Shown here: piece by piece, positions 25,094 through 33,143 of the stretch | Layout: every line of letters begins with the position of its first letter | Numbering within the stretch: position 1 is the first letter of the stretch | Assembly: GCA_965198025.1 (NCBI GenBank) | Contig: OZ240237.1 | Span: forward strand, 2,232,001-2,296,000 | Direction: 5' to 3' | DNA: 64,000 nt | From: CAYWWM01 sp965198025 | GTDB lineage: Bacteria; Acidobacteriota; Terriglobia; 2-12-FULL-54-10 | The notes under the pieces: model-generated | Seen by the model: only the letters and a program-made list of their open reading frames with translations | Told to the model about the DNA's origin: nothing | The model's database searches: none | Position numbers and translations under genes: made by a program

Positions 25094-25474
25094 ATGCCGA
25101 AGATCACGTTTCTACCCTCCAATCAAAGCATTGAATTCGAACCAGGGAAGCTCGAATACCAGGGAGAAGGGTTGCGGGAGTCGCTTCTCGATGTGGCGCT
25201 CCATGCCGGAGTAGAGGACCTGCGGCACCTCTGCGGGGGCATTTGCGCCTGCATTACCTGCCACGTGATCGTCGAGCAGGGCGACGAAAATTTGAGTCCG
25301 ATGGAAAGAGACGAGGAAGACCGCCTTTACAGAGTTCCGAACCTGAGCGTGCATTCGCGACTGGCCTGCCGGGCCGTGGTGCGCGGCGACGTTACGGCGC
25401 GGGTGCCGGAAACAGAGGGATCAGTGATCAACGTGCGCGCCAGGTGCGAACGCGAGACAGTACCGGACTTGTGA
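25094..25474 (+). CDS. fdx: 2Fe-2S ferredoxin, Isc adrenodoxin type
   Basis: A 126-residue protein from MPKITFLPSNQS. It has the adrenodoxin-type cluster motif CxxxxxCxxC (HLCGGICACITCHV) and a distal Cys in RLACRAVV, so four ligands. Isc ferredoxins donate electrons during cluster assembly on the scaffold. DENLSPMERDEED is typical of this subgroup. It ends the iscS-iscA-fdx operon. The C-terminal tail is about 15 residues longer than E. coli Fdx. Confidence 0.95.
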   Translation: MPKITFLPSNQSIEFEPGKLEYQGEGLRESLLDVALHAGVEDLRHLCGGICACITCHVIVEQGDENLSPMERDEEDRLYRVPNLSVHSRLACRAVVRGDVTARVPETEGSVINVRARCERETVPDL

Positions 25475-25590
25475 AGGGCTACCGCTTCTTTCCGATCTCC
25501 AAATAATCCTCGCATGTGACGTCTTCCATCACTTCGTTTCGTACGCCGGAGCCGTTGCAGGCACAACGGTAACTTGCGACAACCGTTTTC

Positions 25591-25626
25591 GGTTCTTTCG
25601 GTTCTTTCGGTTCCTTCGGTTCTCTC
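25591..25626. repeat. Four tandem copies of a 9-nt unit (GGTTCTTTC and variants)
   Basis: The units are GGTTCTTTC, GGTTCTTTC, GGTTCCTTC and GGTTCTCTC. The length is a multiple of three but no coding frame in either direction is family-like. Likely a slippage-prone minisatellite. Confidence 0.85.
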
Positions 25627-25710
25627 GACAGAGCATTTCCGTACAGTTTTATGGGGTATATGGATAGATTCGACCCTTTTCCGGGTGGGTGCAGCGCAGC
25701 CGCCAAAGTA

Positions 25711-25790
25711 GGGACAGGCCTCCCGGCATTTCCTCTTACGGGCAGGCAGGCCTGTCCCGAGCGAAGTCGAGGGAAATGCCTGCCCTAGCT
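25711..25790. repeat. Dispersed palindromic intergenic element
   Basis: GGGACAGGCCT (25711-25721) repeats inverted at 25748-25758, GGCATTTCC (25725-25733) inverted at 25772-25780, and GGGCAGGC (25740-25747) inverted at 25778-25785, so arms interleave and alternative folds are possible. The last 15 bases, ATGCCTGCCCTAGCT, recur exactly at 28047-28061. The segment GTCCCGAGCGAAGTCGAGGG resembles a palindromic sequence seen widely in bacterial intergenic repeats. Confidence 0.7.
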
Positions 25791-25912
25791 GCGGGCTATA
25801 CAGCAACGCTGAAAATGGTCTAGAATCCTCCTCCCGGAGCGGCAAAGACACAGGGACGTAGAAATTACATATGGGAATCACGAAGACAAGCGGATTCCTC
25901 GGAGGACGCCAT

Positions 25913-26920
25913 TCACTGAAAGAGTGACTTGGGGACCATGGCGTGGATGCCTTTGGTGCCGTCGACAAGCTGCGTGACGTGCAGATCCACGGCGATCGAA
26001 ACCAGGATGAAGGCGTCGTCGCGGGGGATGCCTCTTTCCGAAACCAAATAGTCGATCATTTCGCGTGTGGCCATGCGGGCGGCTTCATCGAGGTCGGGAT
26101 GCAAGCCCATGGTGATGAAGTGCGTGGGGGTCTCGGCGCGGGGCCAGCGCAGGCGCTCGCCTTTGCGGAGGCGGACTTCAACGGCGCCACGCATAGAGGT
26201 CTCAATCCCCGTGAGACTGACTTCTCCGTCGCCTTGCATGGCGTGGCCGTCGCCCATCGAGAGCAGCGCGCCGGGAACGTGCACAGGAATATACAGTGTG
26301 CTGCCAGCAACGAGGTGTTTGTTGTCGAGATTGCCGGTGTGAGGTCCCGGCGGACCGCTGGGGACGCGTGACGGGATGTTAAGGGCAACTCCCATGGAGC
26401 CGAAGAACGGAGCGAGCGTCAGGGTCACGCCGGGGCGGAAAGCAGCGGTTCCAGCTGCGGCGTTGAAACGGATCAGCTTGAAATAGTTATAGGGAAAGTC
26501 GTTCGGGAGCGTGCCGCCGTTGGGGATGAAGCCGCTGACGCCGAAGGGGTGGAGATACTCGAAGCCGACGATGCGGACCTCGAGCGTGTCACCCGGCTCG
26601 GCGCCTTCAACGTAGATGGGGCCCGTGAGCGGATGGGCGCCGGAGCCGCGGTCGGTGACGACGCGCTCGACTTCCCTGAGCGCGTCCGGAATCTCGGCCT
26701 CGGACGCTCCCGCCAGGCGAAGTCGCTCCAGGCCGCCGGCCAGCATGGTCTCGACGTGGACGGTGTCGCCGGACTCGATGCGCAGAATGGGGGGCACGCT
26801 GCGGGAGTAATATCCCCAGTGGACGTTCTGCGGAAGCAGCTTGATCTCGTGCGTCTCGGCGGCAGCGAGTAAGCTCCCGGTTACGATAGAAGCCATGAGA
26901 AGTGGTATCCGGTGCGTCAT
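25913..26920 (-). CDS. Exported acetamidase/formamidase family protein
   Basis: About 335 residues from MTHRIPLL. Acetamidase/formamidase enzymes hydrolyse short amides; core segments seen are HPLTGPIYVEGAEPGDTLEV, then FFGSMGVALN, then GDGHAMQGDGEVSLTGIE, which carries metal and active-site residues of this family. A signal peptide (ASIVTGSLLAAAE) indicates export, unlike the usual cytoplasmic enzymes. The substrate is unknown. The next gene upstream on the same strand ends 34 nt before the start. Confidence 0.88.
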   Translation of the reverse strand: MTHRIPLLMASIVTGSLLAAAETHEIKLLPQNVHWGYYSRSVPPILRIESGDTVHVETMLAGGLERLRLAGASEAEIPDALREVERVVTDRGSGAHPLTGPIYVEGAEPGDTLEVRIVGFEYLHPFGVSGFIPNGGTLPNDFPYNYFKLIRFNAAAGTAAFRPGVTLTLAPFFGSMGVALNIPSRVPSGPPGPHTGNLDNKHLVAGSTLYIPVHVPGALLSMGDGHAMQGDGEVSLTGIETSMRGAVEVRLRKGERLRWPRAETPTHFITMGLHPDLDEAARMATREMIDYLVSERGIPRDDAFILVSIAVDLHVTQLVDGTKGIHAMVPKSLFQ

Positions 26921-26954
26921 AGTTCCGATTTCTCCATGGGTCAAGTTGGCGGCG

Positions 26955-27221
26955 TTATCCTCCCCCGGCGACTCGCAGGCGGTGGGAAGAGGAATCGCCC
27001 GATTCGCCGGGCAGCTCACCCTCGCAGAGCTGGCGGGTTACTTCCAGCACTTCCTGAACATCGGCCACGCGGCGTTGCGCTTCTTCCGTCCAGCAGAGGA
27101 TCTGGCGGCGGACCTGGCGGCCGTCTTCCGTGCCAAAGAGGAACAGACCCAGGCCGACAGCTACGACACCGGCCAGGAGCCAGAGTGCATCTCCCGGGGC
27201 ATCCGATTCCATCGTTTCCAT
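26955..27221 (-). CDS. Small single-pass membrane protein, YtxH-like
   Basis: An 88-residue protein from METMESD with AGGAGGGCTT just before the ATG. One transmembrane helix (WLLAGVVAVGLGLFLFG) is followed by a charged amphipathic helix (RRQILCWTEEAQRRVADVQEVL), the layout of YtxH-type proteins; a clearer YtxH member is at 30354. The role is unknown, and membrane-envelope stress is only a loose association. Likely co-transcribed with the amidase. Confidence 0.65.
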   Translation of the reverse strand: METMESDAPGDALWLLAGVVAVGLGLFLFGTEDGRQVRRQILCWTEEAQRRVADVQEVLEVTRQLCEGELPGESGDSSSHRLRVAGGG

Positions 27222-27371
27222 AAGCCCTCCTGAACTGTGCGGCACGCCTTGCAAGGCAGAAGTGAGGCCCGGCAAACAGAAGGTTCTATTCTACGACATG
27301 TGGGCGTGGTTTTCCTGCAGAACCGGGGGTATGCTTATGGACTGTCCAAGATTCCGATTTCAGGAGCCGCT

Positions 27372-27998
27372 ATGGAGATAACCGTTCCTGCGATTGAAGC
27401 GTACATGGATTCCTTGTTGCCGGGGCGTGACAAGGTGCTTGAAGAAATGGAGGCCTTTGCGGCCGAGCGGGACATCCCCATCATTGGACCGGTGGTGGGG
27501 CGCTTCCTGTATCAACTGGTGCGACTGGTAAGGGCGAAAACGATTTTCGAGCTGGGGTCAGCGATCGGGTACTCGGCGATCTGGTGCGCGCGGGCGGCGG
27601 GCGAGGGCGCGACGATCTACTACACCGACAGCGATCCGGAAAATACGAAACGGGCGACGAGTTACATCGAGCGCGCCGGGGTGCGGGAGCGGGTGAATAT
27701 CCGGACGGGCGACGCGCTGACGCTGTTCGACCGGACGCCGGGGACGTTCGACATCGTGTTTTGCGACATCGACAAGGGCGGATACCCGGACGCTTTCCGC
27801 AAGGCCGTACCGCGCATCCGCAAGGGCGGGCTGCTGCTGGCGGACAACGTGCTCTGGCACGGGCGGGTGGTCGCGCCGCCGCAGGACGACGCCACGCACG
27901 GCATTCTGGAATTCAACCGCCTGATCTATTCGACACCGGAGCTGTACCCAACGATACTGCCGGTACGGGACGGGTTCGCGGTGTGCGAGAAGCTGTGA
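27372..27998 (+). CDS. SAM-dependent O-methyltransferase (CCoAOMT/COMT class)
   Basis: A 208-residue protein from MEITVPAIEAYMD (CAGGAG 6 bases upstream). The family of caffeoyl-CoA/catechol-type O-methyltransferases transfers a methyl from SAM to a hydroxyl using a divalent metal. Motif I is FELGSAIGYSA, followed by YYTDSDPENTKRA; the metal-binding DxDK-like site is FCDIDKGGYPD, and ADNVLWHGRV is the typical late motif. The natural substrate is unknown. It is divergent from the YtxH-like gene. Confidence 0.92.
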   Translation: MEITVPAIEAYMDSLLPGRDKVLEEMEAFAAERDIPIIGPVVGRFLYQLVRLVRAKTIFELGSAIGYSAIWCARAAGEGATIYYTDSDPENTKRATSYIERAGVRERVNIRTGDALTLFDRTPGTFDIVFCDIDKGGYPDAFRKAVPRIRKGGLLLADNVLWHGRVVAPPQDDATHGILEFNRLIYSTPELYPTILPVRDGFAVCEKL

Positions 27999-28059
27999 GA
28001 ATCCTGCCGAAAGGGATGATAACCGTTCTTTAGAGATCTCGCAGGGATGCCTGCCCTAG

Positions 28060-28905
28060 CTAATTCATCTGGGCTATAGTGCGGCGGAGTTTGGCGAGCG
28101 TTTCACGAATTTCGTCGGCATCGTCGGGGGGAGGGGTCTGCTTGAGGTAGAAGTTGAGGTCGGAAGCGGCTTCGGCGTAGCGGCCGAGGTGCAGCAGCAG
28201 CCCGGCGCGCTGCTTGCGCTGGTCGGGGGAATCGGGCTGCACGGCAAGCACCAGCCCGGTGAAGTCGAGTGCCTTGCGGTACTGGCGGGCGTTATAGTAA
28301 ACGGTGCGGAGATTGTTCAGGATGCGGACGAGGATGTGACGCTTCCCGACGCCGTCGAGGAACGACGGGTGAAATTCGATGGAGTCGCCCAAGACCTGCT
28401 GCATGCGCGCGCGGCAGTCGGATTCCGAAAGCAGGCGGCCCTGCTCAAACGGATCAATGATGATCTGGAAGTACGGGTGCTTGACGAGGAAATGCCCGGG
28501 TAGCCCGACGCCGACAAGGGGAAACTGGAGGCGCTCGGCGATCTCGAGATAAACGGTCGAAAGCGTGATCGGGATGCCGGTCTTGCGGTCCATCACCTCG
28601 TTGAGGAAACTGTTGCGAGGGTCGTAGTACTCCTTGGAATTTCCGAAAAAGCCCTCCTCCTCGAACAGGAAACGGTTGATCTCGTCGATGATGCGGAAGG
28701 AATCGGTCTCGCCACCGAGACGGGAGCGGACGGCGGCGGCCATGGAGTCGAGGCGCCGCAGATAGAGTGCGGGATCGAGCGAAGGGTACTCAGTCAAGGC
28801 AATCACGAGCGCCGCTTCGGCGAGGCTGATCTGCTCTTCGGACTGCCGCATCAACTCGGCCAGACGGGTTTGAATGCGCTGTGCGTAGTGTTCCGCTTCC
28901 GGCAA
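28060..28905 (-). CDS. SirB1/transglutaminase-like protein with C-terminal TPR-type helices
   Basis: A 281-residue cytoplasmic protein of the SirB1 N-terminal (transglutaminase-related) family. Typical segments are NSFLNEVMDRKTGIPITLSTVYLEIAERL, shown here only in part by GIPITLS, and VGLPGHFLVKHP. The classical catalytic Cys is absent, as in the whole family, so enzymatic activity is doubtful. The C-terminal third forms paired helices (NARQYRKALDFTGLVLAVQP) like a TPR. Function unknown. The stop codon overlaps the 15-nt repeat copy at 28047. Confidence 0.88.
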   Translation of the reverse strand: MPEAEHYAQRIQTRLAELMRQSEEQISLAEAALVIALTEYPSLDPALYLRRLDSMAAAVRSRLGGETDSFRIIDEINRFLFEEEGFFGNSKEYYDPRNSFLNEVMDRKTGIPITLSTVYLEIAERLQFPLVGVGLPGHFLVKHPYFQIIIDPFEQGRLLSESDCRARMQQVLGDSIEFHPSFLDGVGKRHILVRILNNLRTVYYNARQYRKALDFTGLVLAVQPDSPDQRKQRAGLLLHLGRYAEAASDLNFYLKQTPPPDDADEIRETLAKLRRTIAQMN

Positions 28906-28974
28906 CTGATTCCTCCCAGGCCTGAGAGTTCAGTGTAACACGGCGCGCGACAAGCCTTGGGACGGCGCCACGGG

Positions 28975-29691
28975 TCAGTGGGACTGAGGCAGCTGCGAAA
29001 AGAAAGCCGCCAGATGGGAAGGGAGATGGATGCCGCGCTGTGTGTCGGCTAGCAGCCGCCCTACGTCAAGCCAGGAATCGAGGTCGAACCAACGTTCGAG
29101 TAGAGCGGTTTTGTACCCCAGCCTGGCGGCGTTGGCGAGAGTTTGCGCACAGGTGTCCGGGGTGCTCCATTCGACGTTCTCAAACAGGGCCGGATCCATG
29201 CGCCGACAGCCAATCAGGTAATACCCGCCGTCGTCGGTTGGCCCCACTACGAGGTCAGATTTCTCGAGGTGGTGAAAGGCCAGCGGAGGAACGGAGCGCG
29301 GCAGCGTGGGGCTGTCGCTTCCGAAGATGACGACGTGGCGAGCGCCGCCGGACAGAGTGCGCTCAAAGGCGGCGCCCATGCGGTCGCCTAGAGTTCCCTC
29401 GGCCTGGATCGAGCAGCGGAAACGTGACGGAAGCTCCAGCCCGGTTGTCCCGCTTCCATCTGGTTTCTCGCTGAGGAATAACCACAGAGGGGTCTCCGGA
29501 AGAGTTTCCGCAAGCAGGGCGGCCGTGTCGCTCGTAGCGGCGCAATGGAGCGCGCAAGCCTGCTCGGGCGAAAGCCTTGGCTGAAAGCGCGACTTGACCC
29601 GGCCGGGAACAGGCGATCGAGCAAACAGGATCGCGCAATTGCCGTTCGGTTTGCAGAGTGGAACGGACTCCGCTTCAAAGTTCAGGTTCAT
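28975..29691 (-). CDS. TIGR04282 family GT-A-like glycosyltransferase (DUF2064)
   Basis: A 238-residue protein with the family start CAILFARSPVPGRVKSR and the metal/nucleotide motif IFGSDSPTLPR, followed by VVGPTDDGGYYLIG. These are GT-A-fold nucleotidyl- or glycosyltransferases of unsettled substrate, often next to glycosyltransferase family 2 and arsenosugar or hopanoid genes; no such neighbour is here. The N-terminal 17 residues before GNCAILFA may be dispensable, so the start is uncertain. Confidence 0.9.
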   Translation of the reverse strand: MNLNFEAESVPLCKPNGNCAILFARSPVPGRVKSRFQPRLSPEQACALHCAATSDTAALLAETLPETPLWLFLSEKPDGSGTTGLELPSRFRCSIQAEGTLGDRMGAAFERTLSGGARHVVIFGSDSPTLPRSVPPLAFHHLEKSDLVVGPTDDGGYYLIGCRRMDPALFENVEWSTPDTCAQTLANAARLGYKTALLERWFDLDSWLDVGRLLADTQRGIHLPSHLAAFFSQLPQSH

Positions 29692-29731
29692 TGGATGGGT
29701 TGGAAGACCCAGCCAACAGCCAGGGGGCCGA

Positions 29732-30271
29732 TCAGATGAACAGCTCTTCTTCCTGGGTGGCTTGGCCAGGAGCAGTGCGGTCAGCGCGCGAACGGTTGCG
29801 CCGGAAAAGAAACTCGAGGCCGGTACGGACGCCGGTGAGGACGGCGGAGAGTTCCCGGATCGGCTTTACGACGTTGTTCTGGACCAGCTCGGTTGTTTCT
29901 TCCACGCGGGCCACAGTATCGCTGACGAGCTGATCGAGGCGGATGACCTGCAGGCGGAGCCGGTCAGAGACGTCGGACATCACTCCGTCAAACCGGGTTA
30001 CCTGTTGCTTGGTCAGCTGGCTGACCTCCAACAGATTCTGCGAAACGAGGCCCATTTTTTCCTTACTCTCGACCATCATCTCGCGAGCCACGCGGAGCAC
30101 AGGCCCGACGTCGCGCGCCGTGTCTTCCGCAATCACCATCAGCGCAGCGACCCGGACCGACAACTTCCGCAGGGCAAGCACGAGCCCCACCAGTGCGATC
30201 GTCTGGAAAGCCAGCAGTGCGACGATCACGATCACCAGAGCCAGCAACGTGGTCTGGACTTCAGTATCCAT
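29732..30271 (-). CDS. Membrane-anchored coiled-coil protein (DUF948-like)
   Basis: About 179 residues from MDTEVQ (GAGGAGA 7 bases upstream). One N-terminal transmembrane helix (LLALVIVIVALLAFQTIALVG) leads into long heptad-like helices (VSDRLRLQVIRLDQLVSDTVARVEET in part), matching DUF948-type envelope proteins that occur with YtxH proteins, as here. A C-terminal Glu-rich tail follows. The role is unknown; the pair may be a general-stress envelope module. Confidence 0.75.
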   Translation of the reverse strand: MDTEVQTTLLALVIVIVALLAFQTIALVGLVLALRKLSVRVAALMVIAEDTARDVGPVLRVAREMMVESKEKMGLVSQNLLEVSQLTKQQVTRFDGVMSDVSDRLRLQVIRLDQLVSDTVARVEETTELVQNNVVKPIRELSAVLTGVRTGLEFLFRRNRSRADRTAPGQATQEEELFI

Positions 30272-30353
30272 CCCCATTCTCCTCGTCGAAAGAGGCAATC
30301 ATGAGACGCAATCCCGCCTCCTTCGATCTGTCAAAGCCAATCAAAGTCAGGGT

Positions 30354-30656
30354 TCACTCTCCATTGCTCTTGGAGCTAGATTCGGTGCGGTAAGACTGCT
30401 TGCCGGCCTCAATGGCGGAGGCAAGCTGTTCGCTCTGGTGGGCCGCGGCTTCCTTCCCACGGTCCACAGCGGAGTTCGCCTGCTCGCGGACTTCGCGGCC
30501 TTTACGCGACAGGTAATCGCGGCCTTCCTCAGCCCGTCCAGCGATCAGTTCGCGGGTCTGTTCACCGGTCTGGGGAGCAAACATAATGCCAACCAAGGCT
30601 CCGATGCCCAGACCCGTCAGGAAAAAAAGGAATTTCGAGCCACTGTCATCGTTCAT
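30354..30656 (-). CDS. YtxH domain protein
   Basis: A 100-residue protein with the YtxH pattern: FLFFLTGLGIGALVGIMFAP as a glycine-rich transmembrane segment, then a highly charged helix (TREKLIAGRAEEG-like, RKGREVREQANSAVDRG). These proteins are small inner-membrane stress proteins in many phyla; the biochemical role is unknown. It precedes the DUF948-like gene on the same strand by about 80 nt, so both likely form one transcript. Confidence 0.85.
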   Translation of the reverse strand: MNDDSGSKFLFFLTGLGIGALVGIMFAPQTGEQTRELIAGRAEEGRDYLSRKGREVREQANSAVDRGKEAAAHQSEQLASAIEAGKQSYRTESSSKSNGE

Positions 30657-30754
30657 CGGAATCTCCTAAACTTCGGTTTGATGATAGCACTGAACACCTT
30701 GCATTACAACGGCGTGGAGGCAGAACAGAATGCCAGCTTCAGCGTGAATCGCCG

Positions 30755-31243
30755 CTACACTTCCTGCGCCAGACTGGCCAAGACCTCTCCTTCGAGGGCA
30801 TAGACAAGCCACTCCCGCGGGGCCGGCCGGGCCCCAAGACTGCAGTAAAAGCCGATCGCGGACTGATTCCAGTCGAGCACCGCCCAGGAGACCTTTCCGA
30901 AACCCTGGCGTCGGGCGACGCGCGCAATGTGGCGAAGAATCGCACGACCGTACCCTCTTCCACGATAGTCCTGTTTGACAAAGAGGTCTTCCAGGTAGAA
31001 TCCTGCTTCGCCGGAGAACGTCGAGAAGGTTGGATACCACACCGCATACGCGACGGGTTCGCCGCGGCAATAGCCAAGGGCGGCATCAGCTACGCGACCC
31101 TCACCAAAGAGCCGTTGCCGAAGACTGCTCGCAGTGACCACCACCTTGTCTGACAGCTTCTCGTACTCGGCCAGCTCCCGGATGAGAGCAAGAAGTACCG
31201 GCACGTCGGCCTCGCCGGCGGCTCGGATTTCAAAGTCGGTCAT
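30755..31243 (-). CDS. GNAT family N-acetyltransferase
   Basis: About 162 residues from MTDFEIRAAGEAD (GAGG 5 bases upstream). The acetyl-CoA pyrophosphate-binding motif is clear: LFVKQDYRGRGYGRAIL near residue 95, with NQSAIGFYCSLGARP at the C-terminal side. It resembles the diamine/spermidine N-acetyltransferase branch (YLEDLFV). The acceptor amine is unknown. It follows uvrC by 47 nt on the same strand. Confidence 0.9.
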   Translation of the reverse strand: MTDFEIRAAGEADVPVLLALIRELAEYEKLSDKVVVTASSLRQRLFGEGRVADAALGYCRGEPVAYAVWYPTFSTFSGEAGFYLEDLFVKQDYRGRGYGRAILRHIARVARRQGFGKVSWAVLDWNQSAIGFYCSLGARPAPREWLVYALEGEVLASLAQEV

Positions 31244-31290
31244 CATAACCTCACGTACAAAGAATCTGGTCCGGGAAGCAAAAAATCCCA

Positions 31291-33087
31291 TCACTGCGGG
31301 AAATGGGATCGAACCAGGGTGGCCAGGCGACGGTTTACGACTTGGGCGAGCTGCTCTTCGCTCGCCGCGCGGACAGCCCCCAGGCTGCCGAAGCGCTGGA
31401 GCAACCGGCGTGCTGTTTTATCGCCGATGCCCGGAATCTCCAAGAGTTCCGAACGCAGGCGACGCGAGTCCCGGCGCTGGCGGTGGAAGCGGACAGCGGA
31501 GCGGTGGGATTCGTCGCGCACCTGCTGGACGAGGTGCAGGACCGGGGAATGTGGGTCGAGGCGAACCGGCTCGTGCTCCCGCCCGTAGACGTAGAGAATC
31601 TCTTCGCGTTTGGCGATGCTGGCGAGCGGCTGGTTGATGATGCCGAGGGCTTCGAGCGACTCGGCAGCAGCGCGCAGCTGGCCGATACCGCCGTCGATCA
31701 GGACTAAGCCGGGCAGTGGCTTCCCCTCCTCTTGCAGCCGACGATAGCGGCGGCCGACCACTTCACGCATGGAAGCAAAATCATCCACGCCTTCGACGGT
31801 CTTGATGACGAACTTGCGGTAGTCGCTCTTCTTCATCCGTCCATCTTCCCAAACCACCATCGAGGCAACGGTGTCGCTGCCCTGAAAATGAGAAATATCA
31901 AAGCACTCGATGCGGCGCGGCGGCTCAAGGAGGCCGAGCGACTCCTGCAACGACTCGGCGATGACGCGGGAGCTGGGTTTCAGGATGCGGAAGCGCTGAT
32001 CAAACAGGAGAGCGGCGTTCTTCTCCGCCAGCCCGAGCATGGCGCGCTTGGGGCCGCGCTGCGGCGTGTGGATTTCGACGCGACGGCCTCGCTTTTCCGA
32101 GAGCAGCTCTTCGAGCAGATCACGATCCTCAAAGTCCACGGGAACATGGATCATGGCGGGGATGTACTGCTGGTCGAGGTAGATCTGCTTGAGCAGCGAG
32201 GAGAAGAACTCGCAGGTGTCGAACTCGCGGCGGTCCTCCCAGAAAAATTCGCGGCGATCCAGGACGCGCCCACCGCGCATGTGGAACATGTTGGCGGCGA
32301 CGAGCGGACCTTCGCGGTGGTAGCCGAAAATATCGGAGTCGTCGCCGGTGGCGGCGGCCATCTTCTGGCGATCGTCCAACTCCTCGACGGTGGTGATCAG
32401 GTTGCGGAGCCCGGCAGCTTCCTCAAAGCGTTCTTGCTCGGAGGCGACTTGCATGCGGCTGCGAAGTTCACGGAGCAGATCGCTGTGGCGGCTTTCGAGA
32501 AACATTCGGACGTCGTGGGCGGCGCGAGCGTAGCGCTCATCGGTGGTGAGACCGGGAACGCAAGGTCCCAAACAGCGATGGATGTGGTACTCCAGACAGG
32601 GGCGCAGGTGTGGGCGCGTGAGGTCTACGGTGCAAGAAGGCACCTTGAAATAGCGGTGAATGAAGTGGGCGATGCGGCGCCCCAGATTTCCAGGGAAATA
32701 GGGGCCGAAGTAGAGCGCGCCGTCCTTCCTCAAGCGTCGGGTGACATAGACGCGCGGATATTTCTCTTGGACCGTCAGCTTGACGTAGGGATAGGTCTTG
32801 TCGTCGCGCAGCAGAACGTTGAAACGCGGCTGGAACTGCTTGATGAGATTGTTTTCGAGCGCCATGGCCTCGCGCTCGTTGTCAACGAGAATCGTGCTGA
32901 CGGCGACGGCTTCGCGGACGAGCGTGTCGGTCTTGGCGTCGGCAGCGCGGCTTTCGAGAAAATACGAGCGCACGCGGTCACGCAGCGACTTCGCTTTGCC
33001 GACGTAGATGACGCGGCCCACAGCGTCTTTGAACTGATAGACGCCCGGTGCGGGGGGCAAGGCAGCGAGTCGGTCAGGGGAAAGCAT
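31291..33087 (-). CDS. uvrC: Excinuclease ABC subunit UvrC
   Basis: A 598-residue UvrC, which makes both incisions in nucleotide excision repair with UvrA and UvrB. Domains in order: GIY-YIG nuclease at residues about 13-90 (PGVYQFKDAVGRVIYVGKAK), a cysteine-containing region around residue 150, the UVR UvrB-binding helix pair at about 200-235, the RNase H-like endonuclease domain (ECFDISHFQGSDTVASMVVW, then LVLIDGGIGQL), and a C-terminal helix-hairpin-helix pair (IPGIGDKTARRLLQRFGS). All catalytic regions look intact. The long antisense frame over it is a shadow. Confidence 0.98.
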   Translation of the reverse strand: MLSPDRLAALPPAPGVYQFKDAVGRVIYVGKAKSLRDRVRSYFLESRAADAKTDTLVREAVAVSTILVDNEREAMALENNLIKQFQPRFNVLLRDDKTYPYVKLTVQEKYPRVYVTRRLRKDGALYFGPYFPGNLGRRIAHFIHRYFKVPSCTVDLTRPHLRPCLEYHIHRCLGPCVPGLTTDERYARAAHDVRMFLESRHSDLLRELRSRMQVASEQERFEEAAGLRNLITTVEELDDRQKMAAATGDDSDIFGYHREGPLVAANMFHMRGGRVLDRREFFWEDRREFDTCEFFSSLLKQIYLDQQYIPAMIHVPVDFEDRDLLEELLSEKRGRRVEIHTPQRGPKRAMLGLAEKNAALLFDQRFRILKPSSRVIAESLQESLGLLEPPRRIECFDISHFQGSDTVASMVVWEDGRMKKSDYRKFVIKTVEGVDDFASMREVVGRRYRRLQEEGKPLPGLVLIDGGIGQLRAAAESLEALGIINQPLASIAKREEILYVYGREHEPVRLDPHSPVLHLVQQVRDESHRSAVRFHRQRRDSRRLRSELLEIPGIGDKTARRLLQRFGSLGAVRAASEEQLAQVVNRRLATLVRSHFPQ

Positions 33088-33143
33088 GGCGAAAACGACA
33101 GAGCCTTTTCCGTTCCCGGCCAGGTAACTGAGAGACGAATCAG

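Larger units (their letters stand above)
25475..25912. other. Intergenic region holding tandem and dispersed repeats
   Basis: No believable gene. Contents are a four-copy 9-nt tandem repeat (25591-25626) and a palindromic dispersed element (25711-25790). It sits between the fdx end and the convergent amidase gene. Confidence 0.7.
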
